Shown here one piece after another: positions 27,144 through 38,120 of a DNA stretch of 64,000 nucleotides. The notes under the pieces were generated by a model. It searched no databases and had not been told where the DNA came from. It was given only the letters and a program-made list of their open reading frames with translations. Every line of letters begins with the position of its first letter. Positions within the stretch are counted from its first letter, which is position 1. Source of the DNA: an uncultured Rhodocyclaceae bacterium (lineage in GTDB: Bacteria; Pseudomonadota; Gammaproteobacteria; Burkholderiales; Rhodocyclaceae); the NCBI GenBank assembly GCA_907163075.1, contig CAJQTY010000002.1, forward strand, positions 62,001 through 126,000, given 5' to 3'. Both the position numbers and the translations under genes were made by a program.

Positions 27144-28372
27144 AACCGATCGTCAAGAAATCCCTGTTCGCCCTCATCGCCCTCGCCCTTATCGGCGGCG
27201 GCATCCAGTGGTATCGCAGCAGCGCGGTGCTGGCACCCGAGCAGCGTTACCGTCTGCAGGCCGTCGACCGGGGCGAACTGACGCAAACCGTCTCGGCCAA
27301 CGGCACGCTCAACCCGGTGGTCCTGGTCAATGTCGGCACGCAAGTATCCGGCACGGTCACCAAGCTCTACGTCGACTTCAACGACACGGTCGAAAAGGGC
27401 CAGCCGCTGCTTGAACTCGACCGCTCTCTGCTGGCTGCCCAGGCGCGGCAATCCGCGGCCAGTATCGGCAACATCGCCGCGACGCTGGACCTGGCGCGCG
27501 CCAACGAAGCGCGCATGAAGTCGCTGTTCGCCCAGGAGTACGTTTCACGACAGGAACTGGAACAGGCCGTGCAGGCGCGCAAATCGGCCGAGGCGCAACT
27601 GGCACAGGCGCGGGCGGCGGCGGACAAGGACCAGGTCAATCTCAACTTTACGACGATCCGTTCGCCAGTTTCCGGGATCGTTGTCGACCGCGTGGTCGAT
27701 CTCGGACAAACCGTCGCCGCCAGCCTGCAAACGCCGACGCTGATCAAGATTGCCCAGGATCTGGCGGAGATGCGTATCGATTCGAGCTTCGCCGAGGCCG
27801 ATATCGGCAAGATCAAGCCAGGCCAGAAGGTGCGCTTTACCGTCGATGCCTTCCCCAATCGCCAGTTCAACGGCGAGGTGCAACAGATTCGCCTGAACCC
27901 GACGACGACACAGAACGTCGTCACCTACAACGTCCGTGTCTCGCTGCAAAACCCGGAACATATCCTGCTGCCCGGAATGACGGCCTACGTCAGCATCGGC
28001 GTCGCCCGGCGTGACGACGTGCTGCTGGTGCCCAACGCCGCGCTGCGCTTCAAACCGGCCGACGCCGATGGCAAGGGTGATGCCAAGGCCGACGAAAAAG
28101 CGGCCGACAAGCCGGCGCCAAACGCTTCGCCGGCCGGCGAGCAGAAACGCAACGGCGAGGGCAAGGGCAGAAAACGCGACACCAGCAGCGGCACGGTATA
28201 CGTGGTCGACGGCAAGGAGCTCAAGCCAGTCGGCGTCCAGCTCGGCATCACCGATAACCGCAATACCGAAGTCGTCAGTGGCGACCTGAAGCCGGGCGAC
28301 AAGGTGGTGGTCGGCGAGAATCCGGCCAGCGTCAGCGGCAAGCCGAGCAGCGTCGGCATGAGACTGTTCTGA
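27140..28372 (+). CDS. MacA-like membrane-fusion (adaptor) protein
   Basis: Periplasmic adaptor of about 410 residues anchored by one N-terminal membrane segment (KKSLFALIALALIGGGIQW). It has lipoyl halves (NGTLNPVVLVNVGTQVSGTV and RSPVSGIVVDRVVDLGQTVA), an alpha-hairpin with heptads between them, and a beta-barrel domain (FAEADIGKIKPGQKVRFTVDAFP). A charged Ala/Lys/Asp/Gly-rich insert near residues 305-345 (DADGKGDAKADEKAADK) is unusual for MacA and may be a flexible linker. It overlaps both neighbours by 4 bases and 1 base. Confidence 0.88.
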   Translation: MKPIVKKSLFALIALALIGGGIQWYRSSAVLAPEQRYRLQAVDRGELTQTVSANGTLNPVVLVNVGTQVSGTVTKLYVDFNDTVEKGQPLLELDRSLLAAQARQSAASIGNIAATLDLARANEARMKSLFAQEYVSRQELEQAVQARKSAEAQLAQARAAADKDQVNLNFTTIRSPVSGIVVDRVVDLGQTVAASLQTPTLIKIAQDLAEMRIDSSFAEADIGKIKPGQKVRFTVDAFPNRQFNGEVQQIRLNPTTTQNVVTYNVRVSLQNPEHILLPGMTAYVSIGVARRDDVLLVPNAALRFKPADADGKGDAKADEKAADKPAPNASPAGEQKRNGEGKGRKRDTSSGTVYVVDGKELKPVGVQLGITDNRNTEVVSGDLKPGDKVVVGENPASVSGKPSSVGMRLF

Positions 28373-29075
28373 TGGCCGAGGCGGTCATCCGCGTGGTCGG
28401 GCTGTGCAAGTCGTACGAAACGGCGGCCGGCCTGTTCCCGGCGCTCAAGGGCGTGGACCTGATGATAGAGCGCGGCGAATTCGTCGCCATCATGGGTCCG
28501 TCGGGCTCCGGCAAATCGACCTTCATGAACCTGCTCGGCTGCCTCGACACGCCGACCATGGGCGAGTACCACCTGGTCGGACGCAACGTCGCCCACATGC
28601 CGGGCGACGAGCTGGCCATCCTGCGCAACCGTACCATCGGCTTCGTTTTCCAGGGCTTCAATCTGCTGCCGCGCTCGAACCTGGAAGACAACGTCGCGCT
28701 GCCGCTGGTCTATGCGCACGTCGAACGCGAGCCGCGCCGCGAAAAGGCGCGCCAGATGCTGGCCAGGGTCGGCCTCGACGCGTACGCCAAGTCCCTGCCT
28801 GCGCGCATCTCCGGCGGCCAGCAACAGCGCGTGGCGATCGCCCGGGCGCTGATCAATTCGCCCCGCCTGATCCTCGCCGACGAACCGACCGGCAATCTCG
28901 ACAGCCACACCAGCGAAGAAATCATGGCGCTCTTTGGCCAGCTCAACGACGAAGGCATCACCATCGTGCTGGTCACGCACGAGGCCGACATCGCCGCCCA
29001 CGCCAAACGGCAGGTACGCTTCCTCGACGGCCACATCGTGAGCGACGTCGCCACGCCAGCCCGTGCGCTCGCATC

Positions 29076-29082
<7 letters not shown>
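28372..29082 (+). CDS. MacB-type ABC transporter ATPase
   Basis: 236-residue ATPase of the LolD/MacB group. Walker A GPSGSGKSTFMNLLGCLD, signature RISGGQQQRVAIARAL, Walker B LILADEPTGNLDS and the H-loop LVTHEADIA are all intact. In E. coli MacB this ATPase is fused to the permease; here it is a separate gene whose stop overlaps the permease start. Confidence 0.92.
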
Positions 29083-30290
<1,208 letters not shown>

Positions 30291-30305
30291 ACTCGAGGAA
30301 TCAAA

Positions 30306-30827
30306 ATGCCTGTCTACAATTTGGGAACACAGAGCCCGCAGATCGATCCGCAAACCTGGATCGCGCCCAACGCCACGGTGATCGGCCAGGTTCATCTGGC
30401 TCGCAACGTCTCGATCTGGTGGAACTGCACCGTGCGCGGCGACACCGACCTGATCAGCATCGGCGAAAACTGCAACATCCAGGATGGCTCGGTCCTGCAT
30501 ACCGACCGCGGCATTCAACTGATCATGGGCCGCGACATCACCGTCGGCCACATGGTGATGCTGCACGGCTGCACGATCGGCGACGGCTCGCTGATCGGCA
30601 TCGGCTCCATCCTGCTCAACCGCTCGGTGATCGGGAAGAATTCACTGGTCGGCGCCAACACGCTCATTCCCGAAGGCAAGGTCTTCCCCGAACGTTCGAT
30701 GATTGTCGGCTCGCCGGGCAAATTCGTGCGCGAACTGACTGACGAGGAAGTCGCCCGGGTGTCCCTCAGCGCCGGACACTACGTGAAAAACTGGCAGCGC
30801 TATCAGCTTGAACTGGCGCAACGCTGA
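30306..30827 (+). CDS. Gamma-class carbonic-anhydrase-like protein (YrdA family)
   Basis: 173-residue left-handed beta-helix protein with hexapeptide repeats (ATVIGQVHLARNVSIWWNCTVRGD, IGENCNIQDGSVLHTD). His residues in VLHTD, VGHMVMLHG are the expected zinc ligands of the gamma-CA/YrdA/PaaY family. Enzyme activity of YrdA-type proteins is uncertain. It follows the permease by 15 bases, and may be co-transcribed without being functionally related. Confidence 0.88.
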   Translation: MPVYNLGTQSPQIDPQTWIAPNATVIGQVHLARNVSIWWNCTVRGDTDLISIGENCNIQDGSVLHTDRGIQLIMGRDITVGHMVMLHGCTIGDGSLIGIGSILLNRSVIGKNSLVGANTLIPEGKVFPERSMIVGSPGKFVRELTDEEVARVSLSAGHYVKNWQRYQLELAQR

Positions 30828-31103
30828 CCTGGAAAAGCGGGTACGCCTAATCCGTGATTGATGCCTGCGTTTTATGGTGCTGCGCACAATGGTTGCCTGG
30901 CTATCAACGTGTGTACTGCTCGGCCAATGCCCGACGGTCTTTCGGCACCGCTAGCGAGCAGTCATCTCTGAGTTATCATCAGGCTGCCAAGGGTCGGGAG
31001 CACGCTTTACGAGGAAGCCGGCAGCGCTCGTTCGCCGCATGCAATAGTTCTGACCCGAAGTCGGAGAGCCGTTTATTTACTCAACCAACGATGGAGAAGC
31101 AAG
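30828..31103. other. Intergenic region upstream of peroxiredoxin
   Basis: 276 bases with no supported gene. It must contain the promoter of the peroxiredoxin gene, but I could not identify a convincing OxyR-type ATAG-N7-CTAT site. Confidence 0.4.
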
Positions 31104-31628
31104 ATGCCCAATCATGTACCCAGCGTCACTTTCAAAACCCGCGTACGCAACGATGCCCTGGGCGGTCCAAACCCCTTCGAGTGGAAGGATGTGAGCAGCG
31201 ACGATATCTTCAAGGGCAAGAATGTCGTCCTATTTTCGCTGCCCGGCGCATTCACCCCGACCTGCTCGACTTCTCATCTGCCGCGTTATGAAGAGCTCTA
31301 TGCGGACTTCAAGGCGCAAGGCGTCGATGCGGTCGTCTGCATCTCGGTCAATGACGCGTTCGTCATGTTCCAGTGGGGCAAGAGCCAGAACGCCAAGAAC
31401 GTCTTCCTGCTGCCGGACGGCAATGGGGAATTCACCCGCAAGATGGGCATGCTGGTCGACAAGCGCAACCTCGGCTTCGGCCAGCGCAGTTGGCGCTATT
31501 CGATGTACGTCGAAAACGGAGAAATCAAGAAACTGTTTTCCGAACCCGGCTTTCAGGACGACTGCCCGACCGACCCCTTTGAAGTGTCCGACGCCGACAC
31601 GATGCTGAACTACTTGAAGAGCCGCTGA
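31104..31628 (+). CDS. Prx5-type peroxiredoxin
   Basis: Thiol peroxidase of 174 residues reducing hydroperoxides. The peroxidatic Cys54 is in [19 protein letters not shown], the Prx5 signature, and [13 protein letters not shown] is the conserved Arg region. A second Cys in [19 protein letters not shown] is a candidate resolving or glutathionylated residue. Convergent glutathione reductase next door suggests glutathione as reductant, as known for bacterial Prx5/glutaredoxin pairs. Confidence 0.9.
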   Translation: MPNHVPSVTFKTRVRNDALGGPNPFEWKDVSSDDIFKGKNVVLFSLPGAFTPTCSTSHLPRYEELYADFKAQGVDAVVCISVNDAFVMFQWGKSQNAKNVFLLPDGNGEFTRKMGMLVDKRNLGFGQRSWRYSMYVENGEIKKLFSEPGFQDDCPTDPFEVSDADTMLNYLKSR

Positions 31629-31734
31629 CCGTTCGTGGCGCGGTCAGGGACGGCGTGTAAGCACCTGGCGTACCCTGACCGGCGCCCGCCCAGGCCGGCA
31701 GGCCCGGCCGGCAACTACTTGATCCGTACCGCGC

Positions 31735-33108
31735 CTAGTCTTCCCGCCAGACATCACGCATGGTGACGAATTCTTCGGCGGCGGTGGGATGTATGCCGAT
31801 GGTGCTGTCGAATACGGCTTTGGTAGCCCCCGCGCGCAGGGCGATGGCGATGCCCTGCATGATTTCGCCCGCATCCGGTCCCATCATGTGTGCGCCGACG
31901 ACGCGGTCGCTGGCCTTGTCCACAATAAGCTTCATGAAGGTTCTTTCGTCGCGCCCGCTGATGGTGTGTTTCATGGGCCTAAAAGTGGATTTGAACACGC
32001 GGAGACGCCCGAATCTGGTGCGCGCCTCGTCCTCGGTAAAGCCGACGGTGCCGATATTCGGCTGGCAAAAGACAGCGGTGGGGATAAACTCGTAATCGAC
32101 CGTGTTTTCCAGCCCGCCAAACTGGCGCCGCGCGAAGGACATGCCTTCCGCCAGCGCCACCGGGGTCAGTTCCATGCGCCCGACGACATCGCCCAGGGCG
32201 AAAATGCTTGGTTCGGAAGTACAGTAGTTGTCGTCGACCTCGATTGTGCCCGCGTCGCTGATCTTCACGCTCACATTCTCCAGACCAAGCCCCTCCAGCT
32301 TGGCTCGGCGTCCCGTGGCGTAGAGCACCGCATCGACTTCGATGGCAGTGCCATTGGTGAGTAGTACCCGCAGGCCGCCGGGCCCCGCGGTGATGGACTG
32401 CACATCGACCTCAAAGCGCAGGTCTACGCCGGTCTTGACGATTTCCTGGGCCGCGTGGGCGCGGAGGTCGGCGTCGAAGCCACGCAGGAATAGAGGGCCA
32501 CGGTAGAGCTGGCTTACCCGCGCCCCCAGGCCATTGAAGATTCCGGCAAACTCCACCGCGATATAGCCGCCGCCGACGATTGCCAGACGTCCGGGAAACT
32601 GCTCCAGGTCGAACACCTCGTTGGAACTGATCGCATGCTCGCTGCCGGGAAACTTGGGAATATGCGGCCAGCCGCCAGTGGCTATCAGGATCTTTTCAGC
32701 CGTATAGCGCTGCTCGCCAACCGTCACGGTATGGGCATCAATGATCCGGGCACGGCCCTTGATCACATCGACCTTCACCCCGGTCAGAAGATTGTCATAG
32801 ATCGCGTTGAGTCGGGATATCTCTGCTTTCTTGTTATCGCGCAGGGTAGCCCAGTCAAAACCGGGCGTTTCGCTGGCCCAGCCAAAGTTTCGGGCATCCT
32901 TGAAGGATTTGCCGAATTCGGCTGCGTAGACGTACAGTTTTTTTGGCACGCAACCCACGTTAACGCAGGTGCCTCCCATGTAGCGGTCTTCTGCCACGCC
33001 GACCCTGGCCCCATAACCGGCAGCCATGCGCGCCGCCCTTACGCCACCCGAACCGGCGCCGATTACGAACAGGTCATAGTCATGATTTTGCACAGATTGT
33101 TCCTCCAC
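31735..33108 (-). CDS. gor: Glutathione-disulfide reductase
   Basis: FAD-dependent NADPH:GSSG reductase of 457 residues. The FAD motif is [16 protein letters not shown], the redox disulfide is [14 protein letters not shown] (Cys48 and Cys53), the NADPH fold is [16 protein letters not shown] with [10 protein letters not shown] following, and the C-terminal [11 protein letters not shown] holds the catalytic His. The size and these motifs separate it from lipoamide dehydrogenase. It is convergent with the peroxiredoxin gene. Confidence 0.93.
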   Translation of the reverse strand: MEEQSVQNHDYDLFVIGAGSGGVRAARMAAGYGARVGVAEDRYMGGTCVNVGCVPKKLYVYAAEFGKSFKDARNFGWASETPGFDWATLRDNKKAEISRLNAIYDNLLTGVKVDVIKGRARIIDAHTVTVGEQRYTAEKILIATGGWPHIPKFPGSEHAISSNEVFDLEQFPGRLAIVGGGYIAVEFAGIFNGLGARVSQLYRGPLFLRGFDADLRAHAAQEIVKTGVDLRFEVDVQSITAGPGGLRVLLTNGTAIEVDAVLYATGRRAKLEGLGLENVSVKISDAGTIEVDDNYCTSEPSIFALGDVVGRMELTPVALAEGMSFARRQFGGLENTVDYEFIPTAVFCQPNIGTVGFTEDEARTRFGRLRVFKSTFRPMKHTISGRDERTFMKLIVDKASDRVVGAHMMGPDAGEIMQGIAIALRAGATKAVFDSTIGIHPTAAEEFVTMRDVWRED

Positions 33109-33162
33109 ATCACGATGAACGGTGGCTATCCCGGATTACGGACAGTCAAAAATGCAGTTAAG

Positions 33163-33190
33163 CACAACGGGCGCAACGAACACAACGCAA
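33163..33190 (+). repeat. AACG-rich short repeat, copy 1
   Basis: CACAACGGGCGCAACGAACA followed by CAACGCAA. It is closely similar to CACAACCGGCTCAACGAACA at 39134-39153 and to a diverged copy at about 55233-55262. All three lie in gene-start regions (gor/dctA, pxpA copy 1, pxpA copy 2). Confidence 0.45.
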
Positions 33191-33238
33191 AACTGGAAAA
33201 CGCAAGTCAAGCAAATCGGCCCGAGGCCCCACGACATA

Positions 33239-33248
33239 CGGATTTCCG
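33239..33248 (+). promoter_or_regulatory. Candidate DctD upstream activator site
   Basis: Palindrome CGGATTTCCG about 100 bases upstream of the dctA sigma-54 promoter, a sensible distance for an enhancer bound by DctD. The assignment rests on position and symmetry only; CGGCAATCCG at about 33271-33280 may be a second half-diverged site. Confidence 0.3.
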
Positions 33249-33344
33249 AACGGTTGGCTTTGGCGAAACACCGGCAATCCGAACACGACTCGCCAAGCGC
33301 ACAAATAACACTCTACAAATCAGCAGTTTGCAACATCTTTCTGA

Positions 33345-33360
33345 TGGCACGCTTCATGCT
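33345..33360 (+). promoter_or_regulatory. Sigma-54 promoter of dctA
   Basis: TGGCACGCTTCATGCT matches the -24/-12 consensus TGGCACG-N4-TTGCW with one mismatch; the GG and GC doublets are exactly 12 bases apart. It lies 109 bases upstream of the dctA ATG, next to genes for the sigma-54-dependent activator pair DctB/DctD. Confidence 0.8.
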
Positions 33361-33468
33361 AGATTGCAGACGGGCAGTGAGCAATGGTTTTTTTTGACGC
33401 CATTCACCCGCACTGAACACATAACTACAGGGCACCTTGTCACATCTTATTTTCGGAGGGAAGTTGCA

Positions 33469-34779
33469 ATGAAGCAGCATACGAAGTTGTTGTTGGGATT
33501 CGTACTGGGCGTGACATTCGGCCTGATCGGTTATTACAACCTGCCGGCCAGTGAATATGCCTTCATGGGCAAATTCAGCGAAGTCATGACCTTCCTGGGC
33601 GCGACGTTCCTGCGCATGATCTTCATGGTCGTCGTCCCGCTGATTCTCTCGGCTCTGATGCTGGGCACGATGGAACTCGGCAAGGGCGCCGGTCTGGGCA
33701 GGGTGGGCGGCATGTCGCTGCTCTACACCTTGCTGCTCAGCGGCTGTGCGGTAATAGTCGCCGTCGTCTCGACCAACCTTCTCAAGCCCGGCGTCGGCCT
33801 GGCCTTCGACAAGGCGGCTCTGGCGTCCAATTCCGGCGTTCTGAGCATCCAGAAGAACGTCACCGCGGCGCAAGGCAAGATGTGGTATCAGTACATCGTC
33901 GATCTGCTGCCGCAGAACCCGATTGATTCGGCGGCCAAGGCCTTCTCCGGCGAAATCGTCGCCTTGATGGTATTCGCGCTGTTCTTCGGCTGGGCGCTGA
34001 GCACCGTGATCTCCGATGACAAACACCCGATGGCCCAGGTTCTGGACGCCATCTTCCAGGCCTCGATGAAGATCATCGGACTGGCCATGAAGATGGCGCC
34101 CTATGCCATCTTCGGCATCGTCTTCAACACCTCGTACAAGATGGGCGCCGGCTTCCTCGGCAACGTCGCCTTCTACGCGTTCGTCGTCGTTCTCGGCCTG
34201 CTCTTCCAGTTCTTCGTGGTCTATGGTCTGGCGATACGCACCCTTGCCCGGACCTCACCGTTCGGATTTTTCAATCAGTGCAAAGCGGTTTATCTCTACG
34301 CCTTCACCACGGCCTCGTCCAACGCGACGCTGCCGGTGGCCCTGGAATGCGCTGACCAGGTCCTGAAGCTGCCGCCCCGCATCTCGCGTTTCGTGCTGAC
34401 CGTCGGCGCCTCGGCCAACCAGAACGGTACCGCGCTGTTCGAAGGCGTCACCGTGATCTTTCTGGCGCAGGTTTATGGCATCGACCTTTCGCTCGGCCAG
34501 CAGGTGCTCGTGGTGCTCATGTCCATTCTCGCCGGGGTCGGTACGGCCGGCGTTCCCGGCGGCTCGCTGCCGCTGATCGTGGTGCTGATGACGCAGGTCG
34601 GCATCCCGGCCGAAGGCATTGGCCTGATCCTCGGCGTCGACCGTTTCCTCGACATGTGCCGCACCACGCTGAACGTGGCTGGCGACCTGGTGATCGCCAA
34701 GCTGATCACGGCCACGGTCGGCCAGAAGACGCTCGATGCGATGCATGATGACAAGCCAGCCGAAGCGCTGGCCGGCTGA
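33469..34779 (+). CDS. dctA: C4-dicarboxylate / proton or sodium symporter DctA-like
   Basis: Inner-membrane DAACS symporter of 436 residues for succinate, fumarate and malate. Hydrophobic segments run through the protein. The family signatures are TASSNATLPVALECA (serine-rich re-entrant loop), VLTVGASANQNGTALFEGV and GVGTAGVPGGS, then LGVDRFLDMCRTTLNVAGD with the substrate-binding Asp, Arg and Asn. The start at 33469 has TCGGAGGGAAG as ribosome-binding site. A sigma-54 promoter upstream and dctBD downstream support dicarboxylate rather than glutamate as substrate. Confidence 0.85.
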   Translation: MKQHTKLLLGFVLGVTFGLIGYYNLPASEYAFMGKFSEVMTFLGATFLRMIFMVVVPLILSALMLGTMELGKGAGLGRVGGMSLLYTLLLSGCAVIVAVVSTNLLKPGVGLAFDKAALASNSGVLSIQKNVTAAQGKMWYQYIVDLLPQNPIDSAAKAFSGEIVALMVFALFFGWALSTVISDDKHPMAQVLDAIFQASMKIIGLAMKMAPYAIFGIVFNTSYKMGAGFLGNVAFYAFVVVLGLLFQFFVVYGLAIRTLARTSPFGFFNQCKAVYLYAFTTASSNATLPVALECADQVLKLPPRISRFVLTVGASANQNGTALFEGVTVIFLAQVYGIDLSLGQQVLVVLMSILAGVGTAGVPGGSLPLIVVLMTQVGIPAEGIGLILGVDRFLDMCRTTLNVAGDLVIAKLITATVGQKTLDAMHDDKPAEALAG

Positions 34780-34813
34780 ACTCCAGATCAGGCGGACAGA
34801 CAGGAGACAATTG

Positions 34814-34841
34814 ACAGCCCCGGAATCGGGGCTGTTTTTTT
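34814..34841 (+). terminator. Rho-independent terminator after dctA
   Basis: ACAGCCCC (34814-34821) pairs perfectly with GGGGCTGT (34828-34835) around a 6-base loop and is followed by a run of T. It separates dctA from dctB. Confidence 0.92.
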
Positions 34842-34911
34842 CCCCACCACCCGATCTGCCGAGCATTTTTTTCGCCTGCTACAATAATCGCCTACTTTCC
34901 TTCGGGCCCGC

Positions 34912-36780
34912 ATGTTCATCCGCCATCCCCTGCGTTTTTTCATGCTGCTGCTGACCTTCGCCACGCTGGTCGCCGGCGCCTCGCTGATCACCCACCGGGT
35001 CAGCCAGAGCATGGGGCTCGCCGAACTGCAAACCACCGGCCGCCACCGCCTCGACCTGTACGCCGCCAGCCTCGAACGGGAAATCGGCAAGTACGCCTAT
35101 TTCCCCGCCACCCTCGGACTTGAGCGGGACGTGCTCGACCTCTTCGTGCATACGGGCGACAGCAAATTGCCGGGCCGCGTCAACACCTATCTGGAACAGC
35201 TCAACGAACGCGCCGGCACGCTGGCTATCTATGTCCTGGACGACACCGGCAAGGTGCTGGCTTCGAGCAACTGGCGGCGGTCGGACAGCTATGTCGGGGA
35301 GGATCTCTCGTTTCGCCCCTATTTTCGCGACGCCATGGAAACCGGCAACGGCCGCTTCTTCGGTATCGGCACGACACGCAGCGAACCCGGCTACTACCTG
35401 TCCTCGGCACTGGCCGCCGACGGCCTGATCCTCGGTGTCGCCATCGTCAAGGTCAGCCTCGAACAACTAGAGAAATCCTGGAGCACCGTCGAGGCACCGG
35501 TCCTCGTGGCTGACGAAAACGGGGTGGTCATTCTCAGCTCGGTTCCCGACTGGAAATTCACCACCCTGCGCCCGCTCGACGAAAAAACACGCAGCGCCTT
35601 TGACCGCACGCAGCAATACAACCGCCGCGCCCTGCAGTCTCTGGGCGTGACCGAAACCGCCAGTCTTGATCGCGGCGCCCGCCTGCTGACAATTGCCAAG
35701 GAAAAACAGGAAATGGTCTCGGTCTATCCGGTCGCCGGCCCGTTCCTGGCTCAATCGCAACCGCTTTCCGGCACCCCGTGGACGCTGACGGTCTTCTCGC
35801 AGCTCGAACCGCTTGATGACCTGAGCGCCATCCGGGCGACGGTGGCCGGGGTCACCACGGTGCTGCTGTGCATCCTGGCGATGATGGTCTACCAGCGCCG
35901 GCTCCATCTCAGAGCCAGGCTGAAGGCCCGGGAAGACCTGCAGAAAGCACACGACGACCTGGAGCGCAAGGTGGCCGAACGCACCGCCGATCTCTCCGCC
36001 GCCAACCAGCAACTGCAGGGCGAGGTCGCCGAACGCGTACGTGCCGAACGTACCCTGCGCGCGGCTCAGGACGAGTTGATCCAGGCCGGCAAGCTGGCGG
36101 TCATCGGGCGTCTTTCGGCCGGCATCGCGCATGAACTCAACCAGCCGCTGGCGGCCCTGCGCACCCTCTCGGGCAACGCCACGCGATTTCTTGACCGGGG
36201 CGACGCCGTCACCGCCCGTTCCAACCTCGAACGCATCGCCCAACTGGTCGACCGCATGGGTCTGATCACCGGCCAGCTCAAGGCCTTCGCCCACAAATCC
36301 AGCGGCCAGCCGCGCCCGGTCGACGTCCAGCAGGCGGTGGCGCACGCCATCGCCCTTCTCGAACAGCGTCTGGACGCCGTTGGCGCCCAGGTCACCGCGA
36401 CCTTTGCCGGCGGTAAACTCTATGCCCTGTGCGATCCCAACCGCCTCGATCAGGTAATAGTCAACCTGATCGGCAACGCCCTCGACGCCATGACCGAGCA
36501 GGCCAAGCCTTGTATCGAACTGAGCGGCGCCGCCTGCGGCCCAATGGCCCGGCTGACGGTGCGCGACAACGGCGCCGGGCTGAGCGCCGAAGCCGAGTCC
36601 CGGCTGTTCGAACCGTTCTTCACCACCAAGGAGGCTGGCGTCGGACTTGGTCTCGGGCTGGTTATTTCAGCCGGCATCGTCAGCGACTTCGGCGGCACCC
36701 TGAGCGGCGCCAATCACCCCGAGGGCGGCGCGCTGTTCACCCTGGAAATACCCATCGCCACGGAGGCACCCGCGTCATGA
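34912..36780 (+). CDS. dctB: C4-dicarboxylate sensor histidine kinase DctB
   Basis: Membrane kinase of 622 residues. The N-terminal segment (RFFMLLLTFATLVAGASLITHRV) and a second one (ATVAGVTTVLLCILAMMVY, about residue 310) flank a periplasmic tandem-PAS sensor domain. A coiled coil (about 330-385) links to the H box GIAHELNQPLAALRTL, N box DQVIVNLIGNALDAM, G1 DNGAGL, F FEPFFTTKEAG and G2 GLGLGLVISAGI. The H-E-L-N-Q-P pattern and two-helix sensor are as in DctB. Its stop overlaps the dctD start. Confidence 0.92.
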   Translation: MFIRHPLRFFMLLLTFATLVAGASLITHRVSQSMGLAELQTTGRHRLDLYAASLEREIGKYAYFPATLGLERDVLDLFVHTGDSKLPGRVNTYLEQLNERAGTLAIYVLDDTGKVLASSNWRRSDSYVGEDLSFRPYFRDAMETGNGRFFGIGTTRSEPGYYLSSALAADGLILGVAIVKVSLEQLEKSWSTVEAPVLVADENGVVILSSVPDWKFTTLRPLDEKTRSAFDRTQQYNRRALQSLGVTETASLDRGARLLTIAKEKQEMVSVYPVAGPFLAQSQPLSGTPWTLTVFSQLEPLDDLSAIRATVAGVTTVLLCILAMMVYQRRLHLRARLKAREDLQKAHDDLERKVAERTADLSAANQQLQGEVAERVRAERTLRAAQDELIQAGKLAVIGRLSAGIAHELNQPLAALRTLSGNATRFLDRGDAVTARSNLERIAQLVDRMGLITGQLKAFAHKSSGQPRPVDVQQAVAHAIALLEQRLDAVGAQVTATFAGGKLYALCDPNRLDQVIVNLIGNALDAMTEQAKPCIELSGAACGPMARLTVRDNGAGLSAEAESRLFEPFFTTKEAGVGLGLGLVISAGIVSDFGGTLSGANHPEGGALFTLEIPIATEAPAS

Positions 36781-38120
36781 GCGAAGCACTCAAAGTCCTC
36801 ATCATCGAAGATGACCCGGATGTCCGCCTGGGCTGTGAGCAGGCGCTGCAACTGGAAGGCATCGCCACCGAGAGCGTGGCTAGCGCCGAGGAGGCCAAGC
36901 GGCGCCTGGGCAAGGATTTCCGCGGCGTCATCGTCAGCGATATCCGCCTGCCGCGGATGGACGGAATGACCTTCCTGCGCCAGGTCCTGGCCGTCGACCC
37001 CGAACTGCCGGTGGTGCTGATCACCGGCCACGGCGACATCACGATGGCCGTGCAGGCGATGAAGGACGGCGCCCACGATTTCATCCAGAAGCCCTTTTCC
37101 CCGGAATACCTGGTCGAGGTGGTGCGCCGCGCACTCGAAAAGCGACGGCTGATTCTCGAGGTGCGCGACCTGCGCCATCGTCTCGCGGGGCGCGACCAGA
37201 TCGAAGCCAAGCTGATCGGCAACGACGCCGGGATAACCCGCGTCAGGGCCCTGATCGGCGGCATCGCCGATAGCGCCGCCGACGTCCTGATCCATGGCGA
37301 AACCGGCACCGGCAAGGAACTCGTCGCCCGCTGCCTGCACGACGCCAGTTCGCGCCGCAAGGGCAATTTTGTCGCCATCAACTGCGGCGGCCTTCCCGAG
37401 ACGCTCTTCGAAAGCGAAATCTTCGGTCATGAAACGGGCGCCTTCACCGGCGCTGGCAAGCGGCGCATCGGCAAGATCGAGTACGCCCACGGCGGCACCC
37501 TCTTCCTCGATGAAATCGAGACCATGCCCATCTCCATGCAGATCAAGCTGCTGCGCGTTCTCCAGGAACGCACGCTGGAGCGTCTGGGCTCCAACACCTC
37601 GATTGCCATCGACTGCCGGATCGTCGCCGCGACCAAGGAAGATCTGCTCAGCCTGTCCAACCAGGGGCGTTTCCGCGCCGACCTCTACTACCGCCTCAGC
37701 GTCGCCACCGTCAACCTGCCGCCTTTGCGCGAGCGCCGCGAGGACATCCCGCTCCTGTTCCAGCACTTCCTGCTGCAGGCGGCCGCCCGCCACGACCGCC
37801 CGGTGCCGGTTAACGACGCCGGCTGCATCAGCAAGCTGGTCGGCTACCAATGGCCCGGCAATGTCCGCGAGCTGCGCAATGTGGCCGACCGCGTAGTGCT
37901 CGGCATCGAATGCGGCGCGCCGCCTTTCGGCAACGAAATCGATGACCGCCCCCGCGCGCTGGCGGAAACCGTAGACGCTTTCGAACGCGCCCTGATCGCC
38001 GACGCCCTGCGCAACCACCACGGCAGCCTGGCGCGCAGCGCCGAGGCGCTGGGCGTCGCCAAGACCACACTGCACGACAAGATCAGGAAATACGGATTGT
38101 CGGACACCGGTGCCGTCTGA
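36777..38120 (+). CDS. dctD: Sigma-54-dependent response regulator DctD
   Basis: 447 residues in three domains. The receiver (1-120) has IIEDDPD, VSDIRLPRMDG (phosphoacceptor Asp) and the conserved Lys in IQKPF. The AAA+ domain (about 145-380) has Walker A GETGTGKELVA, the sigma-54 loop ETGAFTGA, and FLDEIE. The C-terminal Fis-type HTH is GSLARSAEALGVAKTTLHDKIRKYGL. It should activate dctA at the promoter at 33345. Its 3' end from 37783 is repeated at 54018-54220 with a 135-base deletion. Confidence 0.94.
   Translation: MSEALKVLIIEDDPDVRLGCEQALQLEGIATESVASAEEAKRRLGKDFRGVIVSDIRLPRMDGMTFLRQVLAVDPELPVVLITGHGDITMAVQAMKDGAHDFIQKPFSPEYLVEVVRRALEKRRLILEVRDLRHRLAGRDQIEAKLIGNDAGITRVRALIGGIADSAADVLIHGETGTGKELVARCLHDASSRRKGNFVAINCGGLPETLFESEIFGHETGAFTGAGKRRIGKIEYAHGGTLFLDEIETMPISMQIKLLRVLQERTLERLGSNTSIAIDCRIVAATKEDLLSLSNQGRFRADLYYRLSVATVNLPPLRERREDIPLLFQHFLLQAAARHDRPVPVNDAGCISKLVGYQWPGNVRELRNVADRVVLGIECGAPPFGNEIDDRPRALAETVDAFERALIADALRNHHGSLARSAEALGVAKTTLHDKIRKYGLSDTGAV

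Noticed and set aside
30854-31291. 145-codon frame upstream of and overlapping the peroxiredoxin gene
   Set aside because: Its second half is an out-of-frame reading of the peroxiredoxin gene, and the first half has no motif or ribosome-binding site.
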